Assembly (NCBI GenBank): GCA_017399915.1 | Contig: JAFQAS010000040.1 | Coordinates: 1 to 42,535, forward strand | DNA length: 42,535 bases | Reading direction: 5' to 3' | Source: Muribaculaceae bacterium | Lineage (GTDB): Bacteria; Bacteroidota; Bacteroidia; Bacteroidales; Muribaculaceae | Part shown: one piece after another, positions 23,647 through 32,085 of the stretch | How positions within the stretch are numbered: the stretch's first letter is position 1 | How the letters are laid out: each line of letters opens with the position of its first letter | Position numbers and translations under genes: made by a program | The notes under the pieces: model-generated | Databases searched by the model: none | The model's input: only the letters and a program-made list of their open reading frames with translations | Told to the model about the DNA's origin: nothing

Positions 23647-24930
23647 ATGTCACAAAAATTCAAACCCGAAACCCTTTGCGTTCAAGCCGGGTGGACTCCT
23701 AAAAAAGGTGAGCCTCGTGTGCTCCCAATCTACCAAAGTACTACATTTAAATACGATACAAGCGAGCAAATGGCACGCCTTTTCGACCTTGAAGATAGCG
23801 GCTATTTCTACACTCGCCTACAAAACCCCACAAACGACGCTGTAGCGGCTAAAATAGCGGCTCTCGAAGGTGGAGTGGCTGCTATGCTCACATCAAGCGG
23901 ACAAGCGGCTAATTTCTACGCTATTTTCAATATTTGCGAGGCCGGTGACCACTTCATCAGCTCTTCTGCTATATATGGCGGCACATTCAATCTTTTCAGC
24001 GTAACACTCAAAAAGCTCGGTATTGAGGTCACTTTTATCAACCCCGACGCGACCGAAGATGAGATTGAAGCTGCCATTCGCCCAAACACCAAAGCTCTCT
24101 TTGGCGAAACCGTGTCAAATCCCTCTCTCGACGTGCTCGATATAGAGAAGTTTGCACGCGTGGCACATCGTAATGGTATGCCTTTGATTATCGACAACAC
24201 ATTCCCTACCCCTATCAACTGCCGCCCATTTGAATGGGGTGCCGACATTGTGATACACTCTACTACTAAATATATGGACGGACACGCTACAAGCGTGGGT
24301 GGTGTAATCGTTGATAGCGGCAATTTCGACTGGGACGCTCATGCCGAAAAATACCCCGGATTATGCACTCCCGACGAGTCTTATCACGGCCTCACCTACA
24401 CCAAAGCATTTGGCAAAATGGCGTTCATCACCAAAGCTACCGCCCAACTTATGCGTGACTTGGGAAGTATTCAATCTCCACAAAACGCGTTCTTGCTCAA
24501 CCTCGGACTCGAAACACTTCACTTGCGCATGCCTCGCCACTGCGAAAACGCGCTCAAAGTGGCTCAATTCCTTGAAAATGAGCCTCGCGTAGCATGGGTT
24601 AACTATTGTGATCTTCCAGGCAATAAATACTATGATTTGGCTAAAAAATATATGCCAAACGGCTCTTGCGGTGTTATCTCATTTGGGCTCAAAGGTGGTC
24701 GAGAAGATTCTATCAAATTTATGGATTCGCTTAAATTTATCGCTATCGTAACTCACGTTGCCGATGCCCGCACATGTGTGCTTCACCCTGCAAGCCACAC
24801 TCACCGCCAATTAAGCGACCAACAATTGGAAGAAGCAGGCGTACGTCCCGACTTGATTCGCCTCTCGGTAGGTATTGAAAACGTCGACGACATAATCAAC
24901 GATATCAAACAAGCTCTCGACGCTCAATAA
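23647..24930 (+). CDS. metY: O-acetylhomoserine (thiol)-lyase, PLP-dependent
   Basis: 427 residues, the usual length for the MetY group of the Cys/Met metabolism PLP family. It makes homocysteine from O-acetylhomoserine and sulfide, in direct-sulfhydrylation methionine synthesis. The PLP-binding Lys is Lys208 in VIHSTTKYMDGHATSVGG. Upstream lie the phosphate-binding TSSGQAANF and the PLP-stacking region SSAIYGGTFNLF. The C-terminal block TCVLHPASHTHRQL, then SVGIENVDDIINDI, is typical. It could also use O-acetylserine. It is a single-gene transcript with a strong terminator. Confidence 0.93.
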   Translation: MSQKFKPETLCVQAGWTPKKGEPRVLPIYQSTTFKYDTSEQMARLFDLEDSGYFYTRLQNPTNDAVAAKIAALEGGVAAMLTSSGQAANFYAIFNICEAGDHFISSSAIYGGTFNLFSVTLKKLGIEVTFINPDATEDEIEAAIRPNTKALFGETVSNPSLDVLDIEKFARVAHRNGMPLIIDNTFPTPINCRPFEWGADIVIHSTTKYMDGHATSVGGVIVDSGNFDWDAHAEKYPGLCTPDESYHGLTYTKAFGKMAFITKATAQLMRDLGSIQSPQNAFLLNLGLETLHLRMPRHCENALKVAQFLENEPRVAWVNYCDLPGNKYYDLAKKYMPNGSCGVISFGLKGGREDSIKFMDSLKFIAIVTHVADARTCVLHPASHTHRQLSDQQLEEAGVRPDLIRLSVGIENVDDIINDIKQALDAQ

Positions 24931-24964
24931 TAAGCCCCACAACGGCTGTTATCATAACATAAAC

Positions 24965-24996
24965 AACCCCGCCAAATAGTGTATTTAGCGGGGTTT
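24965..24996. terminator. Bidirectional terminator between metY and licD
   Basis: Stem AACCCCGC (24965-24972) with GCGGGGTT (24988-24995), plus an inner AAATA/TATTT pairing. TTTAATTTTATC follows on the plus strand. It separates convergent genes. Confidence 0.85.
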
Positions 24997-25012
24997 AATT
25001 TTATCTTTTTGC

Positions 25013-25843
25013 TTATTTATTTTTATCCTCTTTATATTCTCGATAAGGGAGATTTAAATCCATATAATGGAAGTTGTGTTGGTGGCGATTTCCTGCCGGC
25101 GGTGGGGTCATATAGTCGCCAAAAAGCTGTGTGAGATAGGCATGATTATCTTTCATTCCTTTCACCATCTTCCCTTCAAATTCTACCGGAGTGGGATCGC
25201 CAAGCACCTCTACCCTATCCACCATGCTCCCCAAGCCATCATTATGGTTCACAGCTGCCAAGCGACTTGTATTGAAGTCATAAAGCATCATATGGCGCTT
25301 GATTGACTGCTGCAACCCATTCATTGTAAACACTTTGCGAATTAACAATGGAATCCAACACGATGGGCCGTGACCATGACGATAAGGATCACGAAAATGG
25401 AAATAAAGCGCCTTTGTGAGCATCTTATATTTGAATTGATAAAGACGTTGACGCATTTTTCCTTCAGGAGCTCCGTCGATGGGGAAAATATCAACATATA
25501 TACCTCCAAGGTAATATAAGTGAGGACGCTCTATAAGCGTTGTCGAAGCATCTTGAATCTTGCCAAAATGAAGCGGATATTTAGGGTCATTTTCAAAGCA
25601 CACAAACTCATATGGCTCAGGCAACCACTCACGGCTATGCTTTATGAGCAATTCATAATCATCGCGTGGCATAGCTATATCCACATCATCGTCCCACGGA
25701 ATGAATCCCTTTTCTCTCACAGCCCCTATCAATGAACCGTCAACAAGATAATAACGAAGATTATGCTCGGCAAACACCTTGTCGATCGCCACAAGGATGT
25801 CGAGCATACGTAATTGCAATGGACGAATTTCGTAATTTGGCAT
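25013..25843 (-). CDS. LicD-family phosphotransferase
   Basis: 276 residues. LicD proteins transfer phosphocholine or related phospho-groups from CDP-linked donors onto surface glycans. The nucleotidyltransferase-fold signature is clear at about 31-63: LRYYLVDGSLIGAVREKGFI followed by PWDDDVDIAMPRDDYELL, including the metal-binding DDDVD. Later YLGGIYVDIFPIDGAPEGK is also family-typical. It follows the cytidylyltransferase gene by 12 nt, so one operon likely makes and uses a CDP-activated group. The actual group (choline, glycerol, ribitol) cannot be told. Confidence 0.9.
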   Translation of the reverse strand: MPNYEIRPLQLRMLDILVAIDKVFAEHNLRYYLVDGSLIGAVREKGFIPWDDDVDIAMPRDDYELLIKHSREWLPEPYEFVCFENDPKYPLHFGKIQDASTTLIERPHLYYLGGIYVDIFPIDGAPEGKMRQRLYQFKYKMLTKALYFHFRDPYRHGHGPSCWIPLLIRKVFTMNGLQQSIKRHMMLYDFNTSRLAAVNHNDGLGSMVDRVEVLGDPTPVEFEGKMVKGMKDNHAYLTQLFGDYMTPPPAGNRHQHNFHYMDLNLPYREYKEDKNK

Positions 25844-25855
25844 ATCTAATATTGA

Positions 25856-26266
25856 TTATTTCTGCATTGATGCGATAAGTTGTTTCAACTCTGAAGAAGA
25901 AATTCCGTCGGTGCGAGGCAATTCTACAACCTCCTTACCATTAACCTTACAATACTCTACTGCCTTTTGGAATCCATCGTGCGACTGGTCGGGTCCTTTG
26001 ACAAACACATCAAAATCCACCTCCTCAACAATCGAGTCAACACCCTCATATTCAACCACATCGTTTACATAACAAATTGATTTTACCATATAAGAACGTT
26101 CCTCGGTTGAATACACCAAAGAACTCTGAGGTTTATATTTCAGCACACTATCCGACTTTTGCACAGCTACAATCAAATAGTCGCCACAAGCCTTAGCCTT
26201 GCGAAATAGTTCGATATGTCCGATGTGAAGTAGGTCAAAAACCCCTACTGTAAGCACTTTTTTCAT
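25856..26266 (-). CDS. Cytidylyltransferase-like protein (TagD/GCT family)
   Basis: 136 residues, the length of glycerol-3-phosphate or ethanolamine-phosphate cytidylyltransferases. The HxGH nucleotide-binding motif is in VGVFDLLHIGHIELFRKAKA. A second signature is YSTEERSYMVKSICYVNDV, close to the RTxGISST-type end seen here as LPRTDGISSSELK. It should form CDP-X from CTP and a phosphorylated alcohol. Co-location with LicD supports a donor-synthesis role. Substrate unknown. Confidence 0.88.
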   Translation of the reverse strand: MKKVLTVGVFDLLHIGHIELFRKAKACGDYLIVAVQKSDSVLKYKPQSSLVYSTEERSYMVKSICYVNDVVEYEGVDSIVEEVDFDVFVKGPDQSHDGFQKAVEYCKVNGKEVVELPRTDGISSSELKQLIASMQK

Positions 26267-26307
26267 TCGTGATAATGATTATTCATCGCTACAATACAAG
26301 CGTGGTG

Positions 26308-26339
26308 CAAAATTAGCTATTCTTTGCGATACTGACAAA
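26308..26339 (-). promoter_or_regulatory. Promoter for the cytidylyltransferase-licD operon
   Basis: Minus-strand TAATTTTG (complement of 26308-26315) with TTTG (complement of 26336-26339) 20 nt upstream, a good -7/-33 pair. It is back to back with the promoter of the kinase gene. Confidence 0.55.
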
Positions 26340-26364
26340 AAACTATCTTATTATGACCAATATT

Positions 26365-26396
26365 TTTGCGAGTTTGGAACAAACAATCTATCTTTG
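26365..26396 (+). promoter_or_regulatory. Promoter for the InaA/Kdo-kinase-like gene
   Basis: TTTG at 26365-26368 and TATCTTTG at 26389-26396, 20 nt apart. The TTG codon at 26366 lies inside the -33 element, so the start of the gene must be further down, at ATG 26420. Confidence 0.6.
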
Positions 26397-26419
26397 TGGA
26401 AAATGTGACTAATAATATA

Positions 26420-27172
26420 ATGCAACACATCTTTTTTCATAACGAATCCACTCCTCAATTTGCCTCTTTGGTCGAAACAACTACAAAAGAGGGTATTCTC
26501 CCCTCTGCTCAAGTAATATACAAAGGGAGAAATACAGTGTATTCTTTCCCCCACCCCAATGGCAATGTAAACATTAAGGCTTTTCGCCGTCCGGGACTAA
26601 TCAACTCACTGGTTTACACCATGTTTCGCAAAAGCAAGGCGCAACGCTCATTTGAATATGCCTCACGACTCATTGAGATGGGATTCCACTCCCCCGCCCC
26701 CATTGGTTATGGCGAGGAGCGCGACGGAATGAGATTGAAGCGAAGCTATTATTTTTCAGAGCAAATCGAAGCTCAAACATTGCGCGATTGGGAACAAAAG
26801 CCCGATTGCGAACCGTTGCTCAGAGCATTAGCTAAAGAGATTGTAAAGTTGCATCGTGCAGGTGTGTGGCACAAAGATTTTTCCCCGGGCAACATCCTTT
26901 ATACCGGCAACGAAAACGAAGGCTACACGTTTTATTACATCGATTTAAATCGCATGCAATTTAACGTTACAAGTCGCAACAAACTCATGACTATGTTTAA
27001 GGCCATAAACCTTTCACCCGGCGAAACCGAGCGCATTGCTCGTTATTATGCCGAAGAAGCCGGCGAAGACCCCGACAAAACCGCACAAATAGCAGTAAAG
27101 AAGCTCAACCAATATCTCGCCTCAAAACGCCGTCATCGTTGGGTGAAAAAGATTTTTAAACGCAAAAAATAA
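26420..27172 (+). CDS. Lipopolysaccharide kinase-like protein (InaA/WaaP/KdkA family)
   Basis: 250 residues from ATG 26420 (a longer reading from a TTG falls in the promoter). It is a small eukaryotic-like kinase fold. The catalytic loop is HRAGVWHKDFSPGNILY, with HKD and a downstream Asn. The metal-binding Asp is in FYYIDLNRMQF. The Lys of the N-lobe probably lies in GNVNIKAFRRPG. Family members phosphorylate LPS core sugars. With LicD and a cytidylyltransferase on the opposite strand, a role in decorating surface glycans is plausible. The C-terminus is very basic (KRRHRWVKKIFKRKK), suggesting membrane contact. Confidence 0.85.
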   Translation: MQHIFFHNESTPQFASLVETTTKEGILPSAQVIYKGRNTVYSFPHPNGNVNIKAFRRPGLINSLVYTMFRKSKAQRSFEYASRLIEMGFHSPAPIGYGEERDGMRLKRSYYFSEQIEAQTLRDWEQKPDCEPLLRALAKEIVKLHRAGVWHKDFSPGNILYTGNENEGYTFYYIDLNRMQFNVTSRNKLMTMFKAINLSPGETERIARYYAEEAGEDPDKTAQIAVKKLNQYLASKRRHRWVKKIFKRKK

Positions 27173-27195
27173 CTATCTAAAATCACAATACTATT

Positions 27196-28866
27196 ATGAG
27201 CAAGATAATGAAAATCTTCTGTAAAAACATTGGTGAATATATTGAATTTACCGGTGGTGAAACTTTACAAGAAATATATAACCGACTTAGCGATCGTATT
27301 GACATTTCCCCTATTTGCGCTCGCGTAAACAACAAAACCGAAAACTTGGATTATCCGGTTTTTGCGCCTAAACAAGTAGAATTTTTGTCAAAAGAGAGCG
27401 GTTCGGGTCAACGCGTGTATGTGCGCTCTCTCTGCATGATACTATATAAAGCCGTTTGCGACGTTCTCCCGGGCGTTTCGCTCCGAATCGAACATTCTAT
27501 CGCCCGAGGCAACTATTGCCGCCTGATGGGGCTAAATGGCGTCTCTGATGAGATTGTAGAGCAACTACTCAACCGCATGCGCGAAATTGTGGCTCAAAAC
27601 ATTCCTTTTGAACGCAAAGAACGCCTTACCGAAGATGTAATCAAAATATTCGAAAAGCAAGGATTGCACGACAAAGTGGAGTTGCTTAAAACAACCCGTG
27701 AACTATATACCGTATATTACCGATTGGGCGACATATGCGACAGTTATTATGGCAACCTCGCTTCTTCGACCGGACAAATCAATGTATTCGACCTCAAAGC
27801 ATATAAAGACGGATTACTTCTACTCGGCTTTGACCCTAAGAATCCCACGCAACCGGCGCAACCTATCGCTCAAGAAAAAATGTATAAAGCATTTACCGAA
27901 TATACTGATTTCAACCATATTATAGGCATAAAGAATGTGGGCGAACTCAATAACGCCACTTTGCGCGGAAGCACATCGGACCTTATCAATGTGGCCGAGG
28001 CGCTTCACGAAAAGAAGTTAGGTAGAATTTCCGATGAAATCACAAGCCGATATAAAGAGGGTGGGGCACGCATCGTTCTCATTGCCGGTCCTTCTTCTTC
28101 GGGCAAAACAACAACCACTAAGCGACTGGCCATTCAGCTGATGACCAATCTGCTTGTGCCTAAACTTATTTCGCTCGATGACTATTTCATCGACAGAGTA
28201 AATACCCCTCTCGACGAAGATGGTGAATATGATTTTGAATCACTCTATGCCCTCGACCTTGAGCAATTCAATAAAGACCTCAATGCCTTAATCGCAGGCG
28301 AGGAAGTGGAATTGCCTTATTATAATTTCGAAACCGGACAACGCGAATATCGTGGCAACCGCATAAAATTGGGAGAAAACACCATTCTTCTCATCGAAGG
28401 TATTCATGGACTAAACCCTGAACTCACCGCTCACATCGAAGAGAAAATGAAATACAAACTCTATGTGTCGGCGCTTACCACAATCTCTATCGATGACCAC
28501 AACTGGATTCCAACAACCGACAACCGACTATTGCGTCGCATCATTCGCGACTCAAAATATCGCGGTGTATCGGCCGAGTCTACCATTAAACGTTGGCCAA
28601 GTGTGCGTCGCGGCGAAGAAAAATGGATTTTCCCATTCCAAGAAAATGCCGATGCGATGTTTAACTCATCTCTATTGTTTGAGCTCGGTGTGATTAAAGA
28701 ATATGGCGAAGATGTGTTGAAAAACGTGCCTCGCGATGTACCCGAATATGGCGAAGCATACCGTCTACGCTGCTTCCTCAACTATTTCACTTCAATCAGC
28801 GACGACGTTATCCCATCTACAAGCCTCCTCCGCGAATTCCTCGGAGGCAGCTCCTTCCGATATTAA
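27196..28866 (+). CDS. Nucleoside (uridine-type) kinase with N-terminal TGS-like domain
   Basis: 556 residues. It is the long form of uridine kinase seen in Bacteroidota and clostridia: a TGS/ubiquitin-like N-terminal region (about 1-65), a threonyl-tRNA-synthetase-like second-additional-domain region (about 66-220), and a C-terminal phosphoribulokinase/uridine kinase domain. The P-loop is IAGPSSSGKTTTTKR (about 297-310). Other signatures are ISLDDYFIDRVNTP and FETGQREYRG ... ILLIEGIHGLNPEL. It starts 23 nt after the kinase gene and shares its transcript. The exact nucleoside is not proven. Confidence 0.92.
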   Translation: MSKIMKIFCKNIGEYIEFTGGETLQEIYNRLSDRIDISPICARVNNKTENLDYPVFAPKQVEFLSKESGSGQRVYVRSLCMILYKAVCDVLPGVSLRIEHSIARGNYCRLMGLNGVSDEIVEQLLNRMREIVAQNIPFERKERLTEDVIKIFEKQGLHDKVELLKTTRELYTVYYRLGDICDSYYGNLASSTGQINVFDLKAYKDGLLLLGFDPKNPTQPAQPIAQEKMYKAFTEYTDFNHIIGIKNVGELNNATLRGSTSDLINVAEALHEKKLGRISDEITSRYKEGGARIVLIAGPSSSGKTTTTKRLAIQLMTNLLVPKLISLDDYFIDRVNTPLDEDGEYDFESLYALDLEQFNKDLNALIAGEEVELPYYNFETGQREYRGNRIKLGENTILLIEGIHGLNPELTAHIEEKMKYKLYVSALTTISIDDHNWIPTTDNRLLRRIIRDSKYRGVSAESTIKRWPSVRRGEEKWIFPFQENADAMFNSSLLFELGVIKEYGEDVLKNVPRDVPEYGEAYRLRCFLNYFTSISDDVIPSTSLLREFLGGSSFRY

Positions 28867-28898
28867 AGAGTAGGGGAGTTTCCCTTTAAAATCACAAT

Positions 28899-28957
28899 AT
28901 ATCTTAAATAATAAGGGCTACTTGCGGTAATTAAGTAGCCCTTATTATTTAAGATAT
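28899..28957 (+). terminator. Strong terminator after the nucleoside kinase
   Basis: A perfect 25-bp inverted repeat (28899-28923 and 28933-28957), loop 9 nt, with core AAGGGCTACTT/AAGTAGCCCTT and AT-rich outer arms that supply the T-run. Confidence 0.85.
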
Positions 28958-29229
28958 TTATTTGTTTTCTATCTTATCCTTAATTGCTCTAACATCACGA
29001 CACATATCAATAAAAATTGGTCCAATGTTCAAATTTCAGGATGAATTCTTTGTAAGACACTGAAAATGATTACCTTTTAGCATTTAAAAATTTATGAATT
29101 ATTTCTCATTTCTCAAATTTATCTAAAAAATTAGTTATTAGTCAAATAATTTTAATACCTTTGCAAATGATACTATTATATCTCTTATATACCATATTGG
29201 CATTTTATTAATACTATTATATCTCTTAT
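28958..29229. other. Intergenic region upstream of hipBA
   Basis: AT-rich spacer. Up to 29150 I see no gene or motif. From 29156 it carries the hip promoter and the first operator repeat. Confidence 0.5.
29156..29163 (+). promoter_or_regulatory. -7 promoter element of hipBA
   Basis: TACCTTTG followed by C. The transcript would begin near 29170, at the first base of the first operator-like repeat. Confidence 0.6.
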
Positions 29230-29231
29230 AT
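29170..29231 (+). repeat. Two perfect 21-bp direct repeats, likely HipB operators
   Basis: The 21-mer at 29170-29190 (ATACTATTATATCTCTTATA plus T) recurs unchanged at 29211-29231, period 41 (about four helical turns). Each contains a short inverted pair, TATAT-CTCTT-ATATA. The first covers the predicted transcript start and the second runs into the hipB start codon, as expected for autorepression by the antitoxin. Confidence 0.7.
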
Positions 29232-29556
29232 GCTATATACATTCGACATAGAAACACCCGATGAGTTGTGTGCTATCCTTGCCTCAAATGCAAAACGTCG
29301 TCGCCTCGAACGCAATCTTTCACGCAAAGCATTATCTTCAATGAGTGGAGTGCCTACTTCAACTATCACGAAATGGGAACAACACCACACTATATCACTG
29401 CAAGCATTTGTTGCCATAGCCAAGGCTTTAGACTACAGCGAAGATATAAAGAAACTTCTTTCATCTCCTCAATACTCCACAATGGAAGAACTCGAAACAA
29501 TAAATCGTAACAAAAACCGAAAACGCGGAACAAATGAAATCAATCAACGCTCTTAA
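29230..29556 (+). CDS. hipB: HipB-like Xre-family antitoxin
   Basis: 108 residues. The HTH is at about 15-60: LASNAKRRRLERNLSRKALS, then SMSGVPTSTITKWEQHHTIS, a standard Xre helix-turn-helix, followed by a short helical and basic tail (NRNKNRKRG). HipB antitoxins dimerise, bind operators over their own promoter and hold HipA inactive. Its last 23 nt overlap hipA in another frame, giving tight coupling. Confidence 0.85.
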   Translation: MLYTFDIETPDELCAILASNAKRRRLERNLSRKALSSMSGVPTSTITKWEQHHTISLQAFVAIAKALDYSEDIKKLLSSPQYSTMEELETINRNKNRKRGTNEINQRS

Positions 29557-30640
29557 TGTATTGTTTCATAACACCCTTGTAGGACGACTCACAATGACAC
29601 CCGATGGCTTAAGGTGTGCATTTCAGTATGATAAAGATTGGTTGATTAACGGATTTTCAATCTCTCCTCTCGACCTACCTTTAAAACCCGATCTATTCAT
29701 TGCCAAAGAGACTCCATTTTGGGGTAATTTTGGCATATTTGAAGATAGTTTGCCCGATGGTTATGGTCGATACCTTCTCAACAGAATGCTTAAAAAGCAA
29801 AACATCGATGAAACAACATTAAACCCCATTCAACGATTAAGCATTGTAGGAACATCGGGAATGGGAGCTCTATGTTATATTCCCGAGATAATGCCTAATG
29901 AGAAAAAAACACTGCCTTTACTTCATCATTTGCAAGAAATAGCTCTCGACATTTTATCTGATAAAAGTGATAAAGATATAGACATGCTATATTTCAATAG
30001 TGGAAATTCGGGGGGGTGTCGCCCCAAATGCCTCTATCACGACCAAGATGGAGAATGGATAGTTAAATTCCGACACACTTACGACCCTATTAATATGGGA
30101 AATATGGAATTTGAGTATAACATTGCCGCTCGCAATTGCGGAATAACAATACCCGATTTCAAACTATTGGAAAATAAATATTTTGCAACAAAACGATTTG
30201 ACATTGACAACTGCGGCAATAGACTTCATGTCGCCACTGCAGGAGCTCTTCTTAACGAATCGATACATCAGCCTATGCTTGATTATCGCACTTTGCTACA
30301 ACTCACCGGTTATTTAACTCAAGATCCTCTGCAGGTAGAAGAAATGTACCGACGTATGATTTTCAATATATTAACCGAAAATAAAGATGACCACGCCAAA
30401 AATTTCAGTTTCATCTACCACAACAATAAATGGCAACTTGCTCCGGCCTATGACCTTACTCATTGTCCGGCAGGGTGCAATGGCGAACATGCCACATCGG
30501 TAAATATGAATGGAAATCCAACTCTTAACGATGTGATAATAGTAGGACAAAACATCAAAATAAAAAAAGCCCGTTGTTTAGAAATAATTTCACAAGTTAC
30601 AACCGGCTGCGAAAAAATCAAGAAGAAAAACCTTATATAA
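29534..30640 (+). CDS. hipA: HipA-like serine/threonine kinase toxin
   Basis: 368 residues. The N-terminal couple_hipA domain (about 5-105) runs from LNVLFHNTLVGRLTMTPDGL to PIQRLSIVGTSGMGALCY. The kinase core has SGNSGGCRPKCLYHDQDGEW with the ATP-binding Lys in IVKFR, a catalytic loop NILTENKDDHAKNFSF and the metal site LAPAYDLT. All key residues of a working kinase appear present. E. coli HipA phosphorylates glutamyl-tRNA synthetase. The target here is unknown. It is shorter than the E. coli protein but includes both domains in one chain. A strong terminator follows. Confidence 0.88.
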   Translation: MKSINALNVLFHNTLVGRLTMTPDGLRCAFQYDKDWLINGFSISPLDLPLKPDLFIAKETPFWGNFGIFEDSLPDGYGRYLLNRMLKKQNIDETTLNPIQRLSIVGTSGMGALCYIPEIMPNEKKTLPLLHHLQEIALDILSDKSDKDIDMLYFNSGNSGGCRPKCLYHDQDGEWIVKFRHTYDPINMGNMEFEYNIAARNCGITIPDFKLLENKYFATKRFDIDNCGNRLHVATAGALLNESIHQPMLDYRTLLQLTGYLTQDPLQVEEMYRRMIFNILTENKDDHAKNFSFIYHNNKWQLAPAYDLTHCPAGCNGEHATSVNMNGNPTLNDVIIVGQNIKIKKARCLEIISQVTTGCEKIKKKNLI

Positions 30641-30642
30641 GC

Positions 30643-30675
30643 CAACCGGGAGCCTCTCAATGAGGCTCCCGGTTG
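30643..30675. terminator. Bidirectional terminator between hipA and the barrel gene
   Basis: A perfect 14-bp GC-rich stem (CAACCGGGAGCCTC 30643-30656 with 30662-30675), loop TCAAT. Convergent genes flank it. Confidence 0.85.
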
Positions 30676-30698
30676 CTATTCTGTTTATTATATTTCTT

Positions 30699-32063
30699 TT
30701 AGAATGGGATATTGATACCCATGTTTACACTTGCATTTGATGAAAGGGGTAGACCTTGTTTTGTGAGTTTACCCATAAAATGATCCATGCCCACAAACAT
30801 GTTGAAACCGGTGACATTCACATTCATCAACCAGCCAAATGAGCAACCATAAGTGCCCACAGCAAAGTTTGCTCCGGCCGAGAAGGGTTTCACCGGATTG
30901 ATATTTGCCGACAAGCGGAATTCGGTCCACGAATAATCGCCTTGAATGCGAGTAGAGTTGAGCAATCCAAATTTAAGGTTGCGATAAACAGGCAAGGTGA
31001 ATTCTGCACCAAGATTGAGAGTAGCACCAAGTGTTGTTGTGCGAGAGCCGGCATCACCCTCATCTTCAAGCTCATAAAGAGCCGAGAGGTCGTTCATCAT
31101 CATATCAAACTCATCACTGAAATTATTTGGCGCATCTTCATCAACATTGAATGAATAGGTTGATGTGGTAAACGATTTATCACCACCTGTCGATGCCACC
31201 ATATTGTTATTCCAGTTAATAAAACCGAGGTCGAGTAGGGCAGCACTGAACGCCCAATCTTGATTAGGCTTGAACTCAGCACCCAAATCAAATGCCATAC
31301 CAAAGCCATTTAACCCCGTACCGTCTACATCCATTCCACTTACATATTCATGACCTGTTTCCTTGTTTATATCATGCTCATAAGTGAGACCTTTCACACT
31401 TGCTTGCACCTCGGCATTTGTAATTGCACTCCACTCATCTTCGCCAAGTGTCAATTCTGCTTTATTGAATTTGGCATCAATGTTAGCGCCTCCAAGAAGG
31501 AACTTCACGGCACCACCCACGCGCCATTTGTCGCCAAGTTTGTGAGAGTGACCGAGAGCAATTTCGCCATACACATCGGCATGCGCATCAAAGTCGGAAA
31601 TGTCGTAAGTTTTATTTTCCACACCCTCTTTCATGAAAGAGAATATTGTTTTGGGAAGGTGTGTATTAAGATTTCCTCTTACATTAATGCTCACGGTATT
31701 ATACCCGTTAAACGCCTTAAACCCGGCACTCAACAAGTTGATATTCACATCACCTGCCAATCGGCTCACATCGTTTATATCATTCAAAAAAGAAGCGTCA
31801 ACCGCAGGATTCATAAATGTGGTTGTCTTTCCATCAACATTATAGAAGATATTGTCGAGTCCTATCGTTCCGTGAGTTGCGACATTTATGTTACCTACAC
31901 CGGGGATAGAGATGAAATTTTTCTCATTATCAAAAGCCGGATTAAGTTGATAACGATGAGTATAACCCTCGGTAAAATAAGCTGAATTTGTGTTTTGAGC
32001 CACTGCACCAAATGATAATACCGCAGTAGCCGAAATAATCGCTGTTTTAATATATTTATTCAT
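30699..32063 (-). CDS. DUF5723-like outer membrane beta-barrel protein
   Basis: 454 residues. Signal peptide 1-22 (ending SFGAVA). The mature start QNTNSAYFTEGYTHRYQLNP and then AFDNEKNFISIPGVGNINVA is the pattern of the Bacteroidales DUF5723 barrel family. The rest alternates aromatic and polar residues, as in transmembrane strands, and ends in FSAGANFAVGTYGCSFGWLM ... GINIPF with a terminal Phe typical for BAM insertion. It lies 22 nt downstream of the 584-residue lipoprotein, and the two probably work together at the outer membrane. Function unknown. Confidence 0.85.
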   Translation of the reverse strand: MNKYIKTAIISATAVLSFGAVAQNTNSAYFTEGYTHRYQLNPAFDNEKNFISIPGVGNINVATHGTIGLDNIFYNVDGKTTTFMNPAVDASFLNDINDVSRLAGDVNINLLSAGFKAFNGYNTVSINVRGNLNTHLPKTIFSFMKEGVENKTYDISDFDAHADVYGEIALGHSHKLGDKWRVGGAVKFLLGGANIDAKFNKAELTLGEDEWSAITNAEVQASVKGLTYEHDINKETGHEYVSGMDVDGTGLNGFGMAFDLGAEFKPNQDWAFSAALLDLGFINWNNNMVASTGGDKSFTTSTYSFNVDEDAPNNFSDEFDMMMNDLSALYELEDEGDAGSRTTTLGATLNLGAEFTLPVYRNLKFGLLNSTRIQGDYSWTEFRLSANINPVKPFSAGANFAVGTYGCSFGWLMNVNVTGFNMFVGMDHFMGKLTKQGLPLSSNASVNMGINIPF

Positions 32064-32085
32064 GATTAATAGTCAGTTTTACGGT

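Noticed and set aside
31350..31985. 211-codon open frame on the plus strand
   Set aside because: It is antisense to the DUF5723-like barrel gene, Cys/Ile/His-rich and of unnatural composition, so a shadow frame.
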